From contig CAMGYJ010000002.1 of assembly GCA_946122785.1 (NCBI GenBank), positions 61,467,703-61,531,702 on the forward strand: 64,000 bases of DNA, read 5' to 3'. This document shows, one piece after another, positions 46,581 to 60,130 of the stretch. Origin of the DNA: Linum tenue (Eukaryota; Streptophyta; Magnoliopsida; Malpighiales; Linaceae). The stretch's first letter is position 1. Every line of letters starts with the position of its first letter. The translations under genes were made by a program, and so were the position numbers. The notes beneath the pieces were generated by a model. It had not been told where the DNA came from and made no database searches. It saw only the letters and a program-made list of their open reading frames with translations.

Positions 46581-47451
46581 CCACTCTTTTTATTCTTTAT
46601 CTTTTCCTTTTAACATTATCTAAACTTAAACAATGTTACTTTTTTTCTTTCCATTACTTAGGATATTACGTATATATAATTAGTATGTGTGTGGTATTCT
46701 TACCAATATTAATGTTTGGATAATCCCCACATTTATCTCTCTATCTTGTGCCAGATATTTTCTTTAAATCATAAATAGAGGACCTACACTTGACCCTACC
46801 AACCCACCCATGATAAAATTGTGAACCCTATCTCGATCTCCGATATTGAGGATAATGTGTCTCTTAAGTGTTGGGAGAATTCTATTCATATTTTGAATGT
46901 TCATGAATGACGTCGATATTCGATTGCTTCTCTATGAATATGGATAAATTATGTATGATTATGTTTGTGGGAATGCAAATATCGAATGATTGTGTGCTTT
47001 CCTCAATGGTTAGAAATGAAAAAAAACCTTACTTGGAGCGTAAGTTATTGCTCCAAATGTTTCAAAATTTCAGGGTTGCAAGTAGGCTCCAGTGATTACT
47101 TTGTAATGTCATGCTATGAATCGTTGAACCTAGCTTCTCCTTCTTGACTAATGTTTAGGATCAAAGTGCATGAGATTACTCAAAATTGAGTGTTTATGTT
47201 TAATTTCTTGACGTATATTGGTTATAATGTTTGAATAGTGAATGAAGTGGTAGGTTTGTTTGAGTGCAAAACCTAATTCTTAGTTATAAGTTAGTTGGAT
47301 GATGTTCGGCTCTGTGCTTTCCCAAAAACAAAGCTTTTAATATAGTGGGCTGTATCTTTTCAAAGGTTTGTATTTGACACACCGATCATATGTGCACAAA
47401 TCTGAGTGGGGTCCCCATGTCCATCAAATGCTTAAGTGTGTGTGAGGGATT
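46581..47451. other. intergenic, nothing recognised
   Basis: Short overlapping ORFs only, with no family resemblance. Confidence 0.45.
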
Positions 47452-48086
47452 TGATAACACCAAAATTGGTGTCCTTTACCGCCCTAATTCTTGGTGTTTT
47501 CATGTTGTTTTGCACATCAATGAGTGTTAAAACCCGCATTCTATCCTTCAAATGCTTCTTAGCATATATTTTATCTTTATTAGGAGAAAGTGGGTGTGTG
47601 TTTAAAAAATATTACAAAGGGTAGGGACTCAATAGTAGGGAAATAAGACAGACTAAAATCACGTGCAAAAAAGGAGTAGATCATAGCCGGGAACATCCGA
47701 CCGTGAACTGAAGATCGCGTGACATGCTAAAGATCATGACCCGGATATTTCACCCCAAGGCCGTGAACTTCGCGAGGCCATCGACGAAGAGATTAGATGG
47801 TCTCCCAGGACTTTAGCTTGAGGCCGCAAGACAGGATCACGACAATGATTCACGACTGGGATCTCTAGCCTACAACTCCTAGAGTAAACAAAACAAGACA
47901 CGTTGCATGGAGATCACGCGACAATCTTTGAGTTCATGACAGTGAACTTTCCTAGAAATGGTTGTGAACTCGTCTTAATTTTTTTATCTTCTATAAATAG
48001 AAGCAGACCCCCAATGGTTTGAGGAGGCTAAAGTGAGAGGAAATTACACAATCAATAGAGAGAGAAGTGTTCTGATACATGCTTAA
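47452..48086 (+). mobile_element. LTR fragment interrupted by the Helitron
   Basis: Starts TGATAACACC and contains GTGAAC/CACGG-type words and a TATA box (CTATAAATAGAAGCAGACC, about 47993). The host sequence continues at 51685 after the Helitron, so the LTR was present before the Helitron arrived. Confidence 0.55.
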
Positions 48087-51000
48087 CTAGCTTTTTACCC
48101 GCCCGTTGGGCGGCGTATTCGTATTGGTGTTTTATTTTTCGTTCTATTGTTTTTTTATGATTTATGTATGTTAAAATATTATACATTGAATTGTTAAACT
48201 CACTTACTTGATTTTATGGATTGTTACACAATTTTGTATCTTTTGTTTATTTATGAAAATTTGATTTTATTAAATGAGCTCTCGGTAGACCTTTATTTAT
48301 TTATAAGTTGATATCGAGCCCACAATTTAGAATATAAATATAAGAGATTATTAATTTTTTAGCACACAATAGAGACAAAGAATTTAAAAAAAATAAGTAA
48401 ATATGTTTCAATTAATAAAAAAATCAAAGAGCTTTTCATTTCTTCTCCCTTCTCGTATGTTGATATATGATAATACATAATATCGCGCTCTAAATCCCAC
48501 GAACATCGTGCAATATCAGTTACTTGTACAATTTTGAAAGAATGAGGAAACACATTAGCATCTACATCATCAATCTTCTGCTTATTCATTTAATTTATCT
48601 TTAAAATTTTCTACCAAACCAACCAAAAATAGAACTATCAGTTGTCACTAATTTATTAAAATGATATTTTTGAGCAAACTAAACTGCATATAAACACAAA
48701 TTATATTTGTAGAGAGCTACATACCCCCTTCAAAATAACAATGGTGTATTGTTTTCACCTAATAACAACATAGACGAATTATAAAAGTTGCATACTTCAA
48801 TAAAACCCAACTCATTGTATCTTGTAAAATCTCCATTCATGAACATGATTGATGCATCAATCCAAATCGTTGTTGTCAAGAAAACGATCAAGCCAAAATC
48901 AAGTTTTAGTTAGGGATTCAATAAGGCAAAAATTCACGCTAAGGTTACGAACAAATGTCATTGCAAACATGTAGAAATTAAAAGAACGTCGACATAGACA
49001 ACTTAGAGACTACCACCACTATTTTCTTTCTTCTTCGCACCTTTATAGAACCTCACATGTGTTCATTTCTATTTATAACCCCCTGCTATGTTTTACTTAC
49101 TGACCAGATCATAATCATATAGCTAGTAGCATGTCACTCATGAACATAATAAACAATCCTAACAACTCTGCTTTTCATTTTATCATCCACGAAATTGGGA
49201 TATACAATAGGCAAGTAAAATGATCAATTATTCAACCAAAGGAGTGATACTCTAAGTCCAAGCAATAAACCATTCCAATTGTCTATTACATGTTTACATA
49301 AAAGTATACAACATAGAGAACCATAAACAACTACCTGAAAAACGAAGAGAAATACAATCATTGATTTGAGCAGGGAAATTTACCATCCAGCCGTTGTAAT
49401 CTGGAATAAATTAAGAAACAAATGGAAAGAAGAGTTTAATATGGCCAATCAACCGCAAACAACCACATATCTCTAGGAAAAGAGACCAATTGTCAGCTAT
49501 AGGTCAGGGGTGAAGAGGGAGCAATGAGCAATCATCGACTTCATTCAATTCATTTTCGCAATGATAGGATGAACTTTTTTAGTCAGTAGTCAAACATATG
49601 TTACACTTGGTCAATTGTTTCCCATCTAATCATTGTCTTATGTAACTTCACCCTCATATTCTCTTACAAAGAATAAAAACTCAATATGTCTTATTATTTC
49701 CTTCCCTGTATTTGTTTGAAAAAAATAGAGAAAAGAAATGCTAGAAATCTCATGATTTTGAAAAAAATAAGAAGAGAGGTTTGTTTTTATCGGGTTTGAT
49801 CCAATTTTTTTGTTTTATTATTTTCAATGTTGCGCTTTATTTTTATAGAGAGAATTTGTATGAGAAAAGTGATAGGAACAAACCAAAATGTTGCATGCAT
49901 TCCGTGTTATTAACTTAATTTACGTTTTATTTATAATGATGAAAATTTAAAGAGTAAAAAAAAATTATATAAGCAAGAATTATAACTTGTCTATTGTGAA
50001 AGGGTGAGAGCTAGCCATCCGTTGATGTGGAACTAATTTAGTTTTAAATTCCTACAATATTAAGTAATAATGATTTGTAATTTTTTGAAATTGTTTATAA
50101 ACTTTAAGAATTTATACAAATATTGTGACATTTAACTTACATTTGAATTCTTGGATGCAATGTACTCAAAAGCGAGTTTTTACGTAAAAACGTTTTGGTG
50201 ATCTAGAAGCGTAAAATCGTAAGTTTTTAAGTTTTAAAGCGGAGTTTTTATCTACGTAAGTTATAAAAACTGACATTTTGTGTAGAAACGTTTTAGTGAG
50301 CTAGAAACATAAAATTGTAAGTTCTGAAGTTTTAAAGCGTGATTTTGACTACATTGCTCGGATGTATTGTAGAAAAATTTATTGTAAATACAAATTGCTT
50401 ATTGTTACAAAATAGAAAATTCCTATTTGATACTTTGATATTGAAAAGGTTTTTATTATTGCCAAAAGTTGGCATGGAGTCATAGACCCGTACCATATAA
50501 CCAAATGACTTATTACAATTGCCTTATTAAACTCATTCTTATTAGAGATTTTTCATTTTAACCCAATACCTTGATTTAGATTCTTATAACCATAAAAGTT
50601 TTTTTTTTAGATATCTCAACCAACCGCCTGATATTTATTTATTGTCTCAATTCTCAAATTTTGATTTGTTAAAAAGACATTCAACTATATAATGAAAATT
50701 GACAATCTTTATTTGATCAATGCCTAGGTCAATGATTGACGAAACGTGATTTTATCGTATATTCGCAACAAATATTCATTTAACATTCACATGTGTCATT
50801 TTCAAGGTATATTGTGTCTCGTCATAAAGTATGAAGTCAAAGTTCGTCAAAACTCATACTTAAGTCATTTTGAAAACTTTGATGTATAATCCTCGACAAT
50901 AACTCTAAATCTGAAAGAAAACTTATTAGCATACTATTTATGACCTCAATTGAGCTTGTTCAACAAAAATCATCTAAATCAAATATTTTTATGTGAACTT

Positions 51001-51684
51001 AAACCAAATTATAAAATATTGCACATGTGATTACTCTTCATTTGAGAAATTTCAGGTAAACCATGAATATATGTTTTCACTTATTATTATTGCTCGATCA
51101 AGTTATATTCTGACAATTATTTTATGATATGAAATAATTATTTTAATTGGTAGACCTATTTTATAAAGAAGAGAAGGTTTAATATATAAATTCATATATT
51201 TCATTTTTCAAAGTCGATTGATTGTCAAACGCTTGATTTGTCTCTTTGTGTCGTTATATTTTATTTAATAGACAAAGATATTATTATTTATGTGTGTACA
51301 TCTTTAAAATTTTCGTCTAGATGTAACTTATTATTACGTTTTGGTTAAAATGAGTAGAGAATTTACTTGATAATATTTAATTATATATTTTTTGTTTAAA
51401 CAAACCCTATATATGTCATTCTTTGTTTCCATCTTTGTATTTTGTTAAATTGACAAAAATATTATTATTTATGCTTGTTTTTATTTATATTCTCAATATA
51501 ACTTATTATTTATGTTGAGTAAAAGTGAGCATAAATACTAAAAGAAGAGAGAGATAGCTTCATAAATAGATCAATAATAAATTTTTTTGTTAGTAAAAAA
51601 ATGTCCACCTAGGCAATTTGTTATTTCTCCAAGTGCTTATGTGGCAAGAAGTTACTTTTGAATTGCCATAATATATAGTATAGA
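48087..51684 (-). mobile_element. non-autonomous Helitron, 3.6 kb
   Basis: Read on the minus strand it begins TCTATACTATATATTATGGC at 51684, and the preceding base is A. It ends with the hairpin CCGCCC-AAC-GGGCGG followed by about 8 bases and CTAG at 48090-48087, and the next base is T. A 5' TC, a 3' hairpin then CTRR, insertion between A and T, and no TSD or TIR are the defining Helitron features. The interior is AT-rich, with no Rep/helicase or RPA ORF. It contains a tandem duplication at 50180-50345. Confidence 0.9.
50180..50345. repeat. 107-bp tandem duplication inside the Helitron
   Basis: The series 'aaacgttttggtgatctaga', 'aaaatcgtaagttttt', 'agttttaaagcg' at about 50186-50240 recurs at about 50288-50343 with substitutions. 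Confidence 0.75.
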
Positions 51685-53509
51685 TATAGATAGATTACTT
51701 ATGTTTTGCCCCTTGTCTCTTTATCTCTTCTTGGTTATTTGTCTTGAAAATGACCTATCCTTTACCCATTTTATGCTTAGTAGGTGAAGGAATTTTAGAA
51801 GCGAGTTTGGATACGTTTGGAGATAAAAAAGGGACTAACGAGAGCCAAAGGAAGATGTTAGGACCTAAGGGAGAAATTTCAAAATCTAGGTCGTGACTTT
51901 CTACTGGAAACCGTGAGATGCAGAAAAATGGGCAGAAAGGAAGTAAAAAACCTCGACCTTTACAGACAAAAACAGGGAGATGGAAGAAGACTTGATGTTG
52001 AGGAAGATGGCTCCTCTCTTCTAGCTCCTTCTCCTTCTTCTCCTCTTCTCCTTCCTTCAACTTCTCTCTCTTCTCTCTGTCTCTGAAACCAGAAATTCTA
52101 TATCAAAATCAGCTCTTTTGAAAGGGGGGAAGAGTTCCTCTATTTATAGGCATTAGAGGACGGAGAAGTTCGCGGGCAGGAAGGGCAGAGATCGCCGGCG
52201 TGATCTTCTTCATGAAGGTCGCGATCCTGCGACGCTGCCATTTTGGCCTTCGGGAACGAGGAGTTCGCGTAGGGATGTTCAAATGGTTACCGTGTTAATA
52301 ACCAATCAATTAAGCCTAAATTTCATTAACCATGGAATAAAATGTCTTAACCAACCGTCTAAATTAACACGAAAACCAAATTAACCAAACCAAAGTTTAA
52401 TTGGTTTGGTTAATCGGATAATCGTATTAACCAAATTACATAAAATTACATGAAAACAATTACCATGTTAATGAATAAAACACAACCATATGTTATTACT
52501 ATCATAAACTATCATTATATATAAGCAATAATAATAGGACTAACCATCCATGAGTATCATCATCATTCAAGTTCATACTTCATTCATCATCTCTGCACCT
52601 AATATAGTTAGCTTACAACAAACCCTAATATAGTTAGCTTACAACAAACCCTTAATATTAAATACTTAACAATACCACTCATCAGGAAGTTAAAGCTCTC
52701 CTACAAAACACTTAAACTATACATAGTTTGATGTGGTTGTCATGGTATTGTACGTAATCCTAAAGTCTAGTTGTTGTCCAAAATGTTTTTGGTTTAGTAA
52801 ATAGGAAGGCTCATTTAATTTTTGACCCATAATGCTTTGGTTTGTTGTGCACATGGAAATAAAATAGTGATCACGAAAGTTTGGTTTGATTGGTTGCATG
52901 GAAGTATAAATAATTTTGTATATTAGGTGTATCATTAATTGGTTAATTGGTTTCATTGGTTAGCAGTGTTGAAACCAAATCAAACCACCTAAACCAAATA
53001 AGCTAAATTTTTTAACCAAACCAGACCAATTATCCAAATTAACCAAACCAAATTAATAGAATGCTACCGGTTAATATGGTTACCACGGTAACCAATCCAT
53101 TTGAACACCCCCTAAGTTCGCGGGCTGACTTCGCGGTCGCGATCCATGAGTCACGGCCTGCGATCTTCCTCGCGGTCAGTTTGCACTTCGACCGTGTTCT
53201 ACTTGGGGAAACTCTCTGTTTCTCCATCGACTGCTTCTTCACGAAGTTCTCGCCATGAGCCCTTTAATTCGCGGACGTGATCTCTATCTCCAGGCCATGA
53301 TCTCCGGTTTTCTGCCCCTTCTGCTAAACTTGTGACCTTATTTTGTACCTAATTCACATAAATTGTCTAAAGCACCCTAAAATCACATTGAATTCAAATA
53401 GGAACAAAATAGAGATGCAATTGACGTTGTTCAAACAATTATGCACATGAATTGACACGAAAGAAATTCTAATATGAAGGGTAAATAACATCAATTTAGC
53501 TGTTATCAG
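51685..53509 (-). mobile_element. LTR sequence, mostly minus strand, split by an hAT element
   Basis: On the minus strand an LTR-like start TGATAACAGC lies at 53509 and a TATA box (CCTATAAATAGAGG) near 52138-52150. Words such as TCGCGG, CACGGCC and GATCGCGA are frequent. The left 60-100 bases are the continuation of the host of the Helitron. The exact junction between the two LTR pieces is unclear. The hAT element 52270-53114 lies inside. Confidence 0.5.
52270..53114. mobile_element. non-autonomous hAT element with 8-bp TSD
   Basis: Left end TAGGGATGTTCAAATGG and inverted right end TAGGGGGTGTTCAAATGG. Perfect TSD AGTTCGCG at 52262-52269 and 53115-53122. Subterminal zones are full of AACCAAA and TTGGTTAA words. 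AT-rich middle, no transposase. Confidence 0.93.
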
Positions 53510-54132
53510 AGGATAAATCTCCATACCAGATAAATTAAGTAGTAAAAAGTTTGATTAGCTGTTGTGTGTAGTAAAAGTATATAGCTTATATAGTAGCAGA
53601 TGCATATATACTAGCTTGATGGTTTGTAAACAATTGTTTGAGTGTCACGTTCTTAATAAAATTTTGGTTTAACCCTTAAAATAAATTGATGATTCATCGT
53701 CCAAAACGACCACATGTTTTCCCGAGGGCCAAAAACCTGAGGATAGGTAAATGAGTTCTGCAAATAAACAATAACTGCACAACATGATTGTGTTTACATA
53801 AAGCAAAAAATAAAGCTATCTAGCTAGTGAAAGTGTCTCTCTTGGCACATTCCTTTCACATAGTGATTAGTCGGTACAAGAATATAAGGCATGTTTCCAT
53901 GTCCTCTTTCTGCGGCCGCCCGGCCAAAAGATGATCTATGCTGCATGTGGAACAATCATGAATTGGAGACAAACCCAAAGTTCATGCATACGGACACCAA
54001 AACATTAGACATCCTACATTAATATTATGAGGATCAAAAGTCTGTATGATAGCTAGCCAACTGTTTTCTTTCTCCTCTTTGTAACACCATTATACCCGAC
54101 AATCCTCGGACCAACAGTATCCACTTTGCTGC
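53510..54132. other. intergenic, nothing recognised
   Basis: No ORF of note, terminal repeat or RNA gene was seen. Confidence 0.45.
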
Positions 54133-55022
54133 AGAAGCGGATTCAGAAATTTGAGCGAGTACATTCAAAATATTGGGTTTAAGTATTAAAATTTGTTAGT
54201 TACAAGTGATAATTAATTAGGACAACACATCTTACCTCATCAGAGGAAGACTGGCTATGACCAGAGGGGAGGGAGAGGGTTAGAGAGTGGGTTCCTTCGG
54301 TAAGGAGGAAAAATGCTAAATTAGGTATAATAGTTAATTGGATATGAAAAATAAGACGTATTTAAATAAGAACAACTGACCTTTTAAATATTTTATCTAT
54401 GATTTACAAGTTGTGTATAAGTTGTGATCCACCTAAAATTAAAGATGTACTTATTCAATATCAACAACGTACAAATTTTCAAAAATAATTTTATTCCAAT
54501 AAGGCGTTGGGAGAATCTAACCAGTGACTCCTATTACGAAATTGAGTAAATTAGTATAACATATATTTAATTGAGAATGAAATTTAGGGCACTTTTAATA
54601 GATAATGGTGGACCAAGAGATATGTGTTTGAATCTTAGCAACCCCATTTGTTAAGCACATGATATTCGAATTTGCAAAAACTTTAAGCACGTATAAAATG
54701 GATTTCATTAGCAGGGAAATGTTAGTAAATTTCTAAATAGTATAAGATCCATTATTAAATCTTCTCAAACAACTCGAATTATTGATACTAAACGGTCTTG
54801 ACAAAGAACATCGTTCAAAAGCAAATGTGTAACTATATCATAAATAATTTTTTTGATACATATAGAGTGATATTCTTGATAGTTTTGAAATATATTTAAT
54901 TTCTCAAGTTTTTTTAATTACAAAATTATATCAAGAATAATTTGAAAAGCTAACAAAATTATTTTATCATGAGTATTTTTTTTTAAATGAACCCACCCTC
55001 GACAAAATCATGACTACGCCCC
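54133..55022. mobile_element. decayed hAT-type element related to 10486
   Basis: The left end CAGAAGCGGATTCAGAAATT and inverted right end CAGGGGCGTAGTCATGATTT resemble the ends of the elements at 10486 and 11875. The flanks do not give a clear 8-bp duplication (CTTTGCTG against GCTATGAC). A piece of the SINE-like repeat lies at 54763 inside it. Confidence 0.5.
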
Positions 55023-57254
55023 TGGCTATGACCCCGATATAAGCATTGTATGTGGTATAAAATATGTAATTTGTTCTCTTCAAATAACTCAAGTAATTGG
55101 GACAATTAGTTCTTGTATGGGACAATCTAGTTACTAAATTGGGAATATATGAGAAATGATCCTTGTATTAATGGAGCTACTCGGTTTAGACAGAATCAAA
55201 TCCTTCTGTGACCGAGAGGTATTTTGTTCAAACCCCGATGATCCAATTTATTAAGTACATGGTATTTCGAACCTGTGCAAACTCCAAACCCATTGGAGTG
55301 GCTCTTGTTTGAACAAGCTCGTTAATATGTGGTGATTTATTAATCTTTTTCCAACGACTCAAGTTATTTGGCAACTCCTACTCGTCAACACAATAGTGGA
55401 CCGCATCTAGACAAATATAACATATATGAGTATCTTATAAAGTTTATTTTGAAAATTTAATAATAATACATTAAATTTAAATTAAAAAAAGAACTAAGAA
55501 AGAAAATTATGGGACGTAAGCATATGTTAAATTTTACGTGCAACTTTTTTGGAATTCCAACGAATGAGATATAGATCGATATGTTTAATTTGTGAAAAAA
55601 GTTATGAATAGTCAAGGGGTGTGCAACTCCTTGGTCTGTATTGGATTGGAGCAGATAAAACAAAAGTTTAGACTCGACCATTTCGAACTTAATATAATAT
55701 TATCTGATCTTTAATCACATAATTTTATAAAACTAAAAAAATTAACCGAATTAACATTTGGATCTGATCAAATTGAACCGAATACAATAATGGTCCAATA
55801 CTAGACACTAAAATGTCTTTCGCTATTTTGCTATATTTTTTTATTAATTTGATCCAATTTGAATCAAACCGTTGCACCTTCTAATGATGAGTTACTGAGC
55901 GAATTCCCACGAATATAGATGACGAGCAAAAACGAAGTTAAGACTTCAAATGATGTAACAGGATACAGTGATTAGCCAGTGATACAGTGATTAGCCAGTG
56001 TCATGTCAAACACAACATGAAAAAAACAAGGGGGACACCCCAAGATGGGCCCATGATTTGCGAGGCCAAACACGGCCCAATTACTTGGTACATGGGCAAA
56101 TGTCGGATCAGTTAGTCAACCTCTTTTTTACCTATTTACAAAATTTGGTAAATACCATATTTGGTTAACCTCTTTTTTACCTATGATCTGTTATAGAAAT
56201 TGGAGTGACCAAAATTGATATTAATCTTTTCTAGAGACCAAACATAACACGATTTAGTAATCCCAGTGACCAAATGTGGCATTTACCCTTACAAAATTAA
56301 AAGCATATATATTATTATTGCACTATATATTCAATGATTGGTTCTAGAAATACCTCAACCACATTACTACATAAATGATCGTCGAAATCTTAAAGCATGT
56401 ATATTATTAATTAATATATATTAACCATAATACTGGTTACTGTCCACTAACATTAAAAGCAGTTTTGTGTGATATTAACTTTCAAACTGAGACTAATTTT
56501 GGGCTTTTTTAAGTGACTGCATGATGGGCTTAATCAATTTTAGGTTTGCCTGTAGATAATTTTTTTCACAAGGCCTGTTGTAATTACTCTCCCCGTTTGG
56601 TTTTTACCGTCTCTCCTGGTTTTTTCAAGTGGGGTCATTTCTAATGTATATTCATTTTCCAAGTGGGCCCCACAACCCCTCACCTAGCTCCGCCAGTGGC
56701 TTTGATGATCCACGAGCGGCTAAATTATCATCTAAAGTGGTGGAATGCAATGGTTAATTTATATATAATGATGCTACACTGCAGCTAGCGCTGGCTGCTT
56801 GACGGCGCCCCGCCGCCTTGGCCCCGCTGATTACCGTTTCAGTTTAGAATTAGTATTGATCATACAAGTACTCATGGCGGCCGACCAGGTGGCCAAGTTA
56901 ATTAAGTTGAACAAATTTATATTGAAGGAGCGATATTAGAAAATGGAAGCAGCGCCAAAGCAGTCGTTCCCGAGCTAAAGAAAGGTCCTCGTAGTCGTAG
57001 CCACCGGCACCACTTTCGTAGAAGTCTCCGATGGCATTGCTAGATCCGCTGTCGCTACCACTTACGATTCTATCATTGTCTTCTTCAAATAACTCGAGTG
57101 TTTGATATCAAATGATATATGATTTGATATTAGAGTTGGTTCTGGTATACGGACTTTTACAAATAACTCGAATTATTGAAATCAGTTGATTTAGAACACA
57201 CTGTTATGTTCAAGTTCTAATAGTAGGTCATGCACATTTTTATTTACTTATTTA
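55023..57254. other. intergenic with SINE-like fragments
   Basis: Diverged copies of the 2885-3185 repeat occur at about 55086-55400 (with 'cctgtgcaaactccaaaccc' and 'gttcaaaccccgatga') and at 57087 and 57161. At 56987-57079 an open plus-strand stretch reads KVLVVVATGTTFVEVSDG, possibly an exon scrap of unknown origin. A 'gatacagtgattagccagt' direct repeat lies at 55965-56000. Confidence 0.45.
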
Positions 57255-57262
57255 CACACAAC

Positions 57263-57792
57263 TAGGGCTGTTAATGAGCCGAATCGAGCCGAACTTTGCC
57301 ATAGTTTGGGCTCGGCTCATTAATATATTTCCAAACTCGAGCTTGGCTCATGTTCGCCACGAGCTTTAATATTCAAGCTCGAGCTCGGCTCGTTTATGAA
57401 ATTGAAAGCTCGACTCGAGCTCGGCTCGTCAAGAAATAAGTTTAACGAGTCCAAGATCGAGTTCAGCTCATAAAATATTCATGATAGCTCAAGATTGACT
57501 TTAAGCACAAAATTACATTAACCTGTAGCAAAGTTTAACAAAGTAAAACACAATATTTACCCCAATTTCAATTCATAAAGTACATGAATTCTAATTTTTT
57601 TTTATGTCAAACCATTAAATGAGCTTGTTCGCGAGCTTTCGAGCTGAACATGGTATATGGCTCGAGTTCGGCTCGTTTAGTTAACGAGCTTGTTCGCGAG
57701 CCGGCTCGATTAAACGAATCGAGTGTCGAACGAGTTTTTCTCGAGTCGGACACCGAGCCGTTCATGAGCAATTTGGTTCATTAACAGCCCTA
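57263..57792. mobile_element. non-autonomous hAT element with 8-bp TSD
   Basis: Left end TAGGGCTGTTAATGAGCC and inverted right end TAGGGCTGTTAATGAACC (17 of 18). Perfect TSD CACACAAC at 57255-57262 and 57793-57800. Subterminal GAGCTCG/CTCGGCTCG words are as in 25554-26281, so the two belong to related families. Confidence 0.94.
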
Positions 57793-57995
57793 CACACAAC
57801 CGCCAAACCGGAAGAATTAATTGATACTTGCTGAAAGGAGCTAGCCACAAACTGTGGTTTTCTTACATCCATTACAAGTCCTTTTGAAAAGAACAACAAA
57901 TAATAATCTAAATTGGCGAAAAGAGATGGATGTAAGTCGCATACTTGATCCTCATTGATAATCAAATTGTTACAATAACTTGAGTTATTATCTAG

Positions 57996-58221
57996 TAGGG
58001 ATGTTAGTTTGATTTGGTTAACCAAATCATTATTGACCAGTATTGACTTAACTAGACTGCGCTCTCGATTCCTTATTCATTTTTTTCTGTTTTAACCAAA
58101 ATCAAAACCATCGAGATGCTACACAATTTTAAAACCAAATCCAAAATCATTAACATTATTACCGATTTGGTTTCGGATAAAAACAAAAAGAAAAACCAGA
58201 ATCAAACTAGCTAACAGCCTA
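57996..58221. mobile_element. small hAT-like MITE
   Basis: Left end TAGGGATGTTAGTTTGATT and inverted right end TAGGCTGTTAGCTAGTTTGATT. AACCAAA words in the interior are as in 52270-53114. The flanks TTATCTAG and GTTATTAG are only partly alike, so the TSD is not convincing. Confidence 0.6.
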
Positions 58222-58890
58222 GTTATTAGGATATACCTAACACACTATATATCTCTCCATGGTTGCATTGCACGTACGTAAAGTTGACAGAGTAAACCAG
58301 AAACAATGAATCAACCAAGTTCATCGGAGAACTCGTATTTTATCCAAAATGAAACACGAATACACAGCCTTCCCTTCTAATTTCCAACTTAATGAGCTGC
58401 TTTTGAACATCATTCTCCAGTCACCCCTTAACTATCTATAGAGCATGTGAACATACGATTTCGATAGCCCTATCTACTGATGAGAATAGGAATCCATCTT
58501 TCGACCGACACTAAAACACATTAGGCCCCACCCAAAACATGATTATTAATATATTACCATATATGGGCACCGTAGCTATTTCCCCTCATATATATATTCA
58601 ACACTTTTTTCTTACCCAGAGGAATCTGCATACAAATTACATAATATATATCAGTGAGAATAACATTAACACAGCGGGTTCTATTAACTAATATATTTCA
58701 AAATACCACTTTATATATCGATCGGTCGCCGACATGCAGGTCTGTAATGAAGCCAAAACAAAGGTCTTCAAGGGACAACACGGTTTCTGTAAAATTGTAC
58801 AGAGAAGAGAGCTTAAGGAAGCTTCCCCCACCTATTATCACAACAAACTCAACTATAATATGAAAGAGGTAAAAAAAAAAATAACTGAAC
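58222..58890. other. intergenic, nothing recognised
   Basis: Overlapping ORFs at 58654-58949 have no recognisable motif. Confidence 0.45.
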
Positions 58891-58900
58891 GGTACGAGAC

Positions 58901-58911
58901 TATATATAGAG
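58901..58911 (+). promoter_or_regulatory. TATA box upstream of the small secretory ORF
   Basis: TATATATAGAG about 75 bases before the ATG at 58981, followed by a leader without upstream ATG. Confidence 0.45.
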
Positions 58912-58980
58912 AGAGAGTATCATTGATTATTGCAGCTTTCTATCTCTAAACCAACACGAAATTACTACCACTCTATCACC

Positions 58981-59109
58981 ATGAGCTTCAAGCCTAGCTC
59001 TTTTATCTTGTTCCTCCACTTGATCATCTTCTTCTTCTACTACTCCTCCCCATCTTCATCACCCTCCAATTCTATGCCTGTCTTGACACCTGTAAATGGA
59101 AAAACTTGA
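58981..59109 (+). CDS. possible small secreted peptide or first exon (42 codons)
   Basis: Starts ATG in a good context (CACCATGAGC) and encodes a basic start, then a hydrophobic stretch (FILFLHLIIFFFYY, residues 8-21) and a Ser/Pro-rich stretch (SSPSSSPSN). This is what a signal peptide and its cleavage region look like. The frame ends at TGA 59107-59109. A GTAAAT donor-like site after codon 37 (59092) means it could instead be the first exon of a spliced gene, but no convincing downstream exon was found. No known peptide family recognised. Confidence 0.35.
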   Translation: MSFKPSSFILFLHLIIFFFYYSSPSSSPSNSMPVLTPVNGKT

Positions 59110-60130
<1,021 letters not shown>

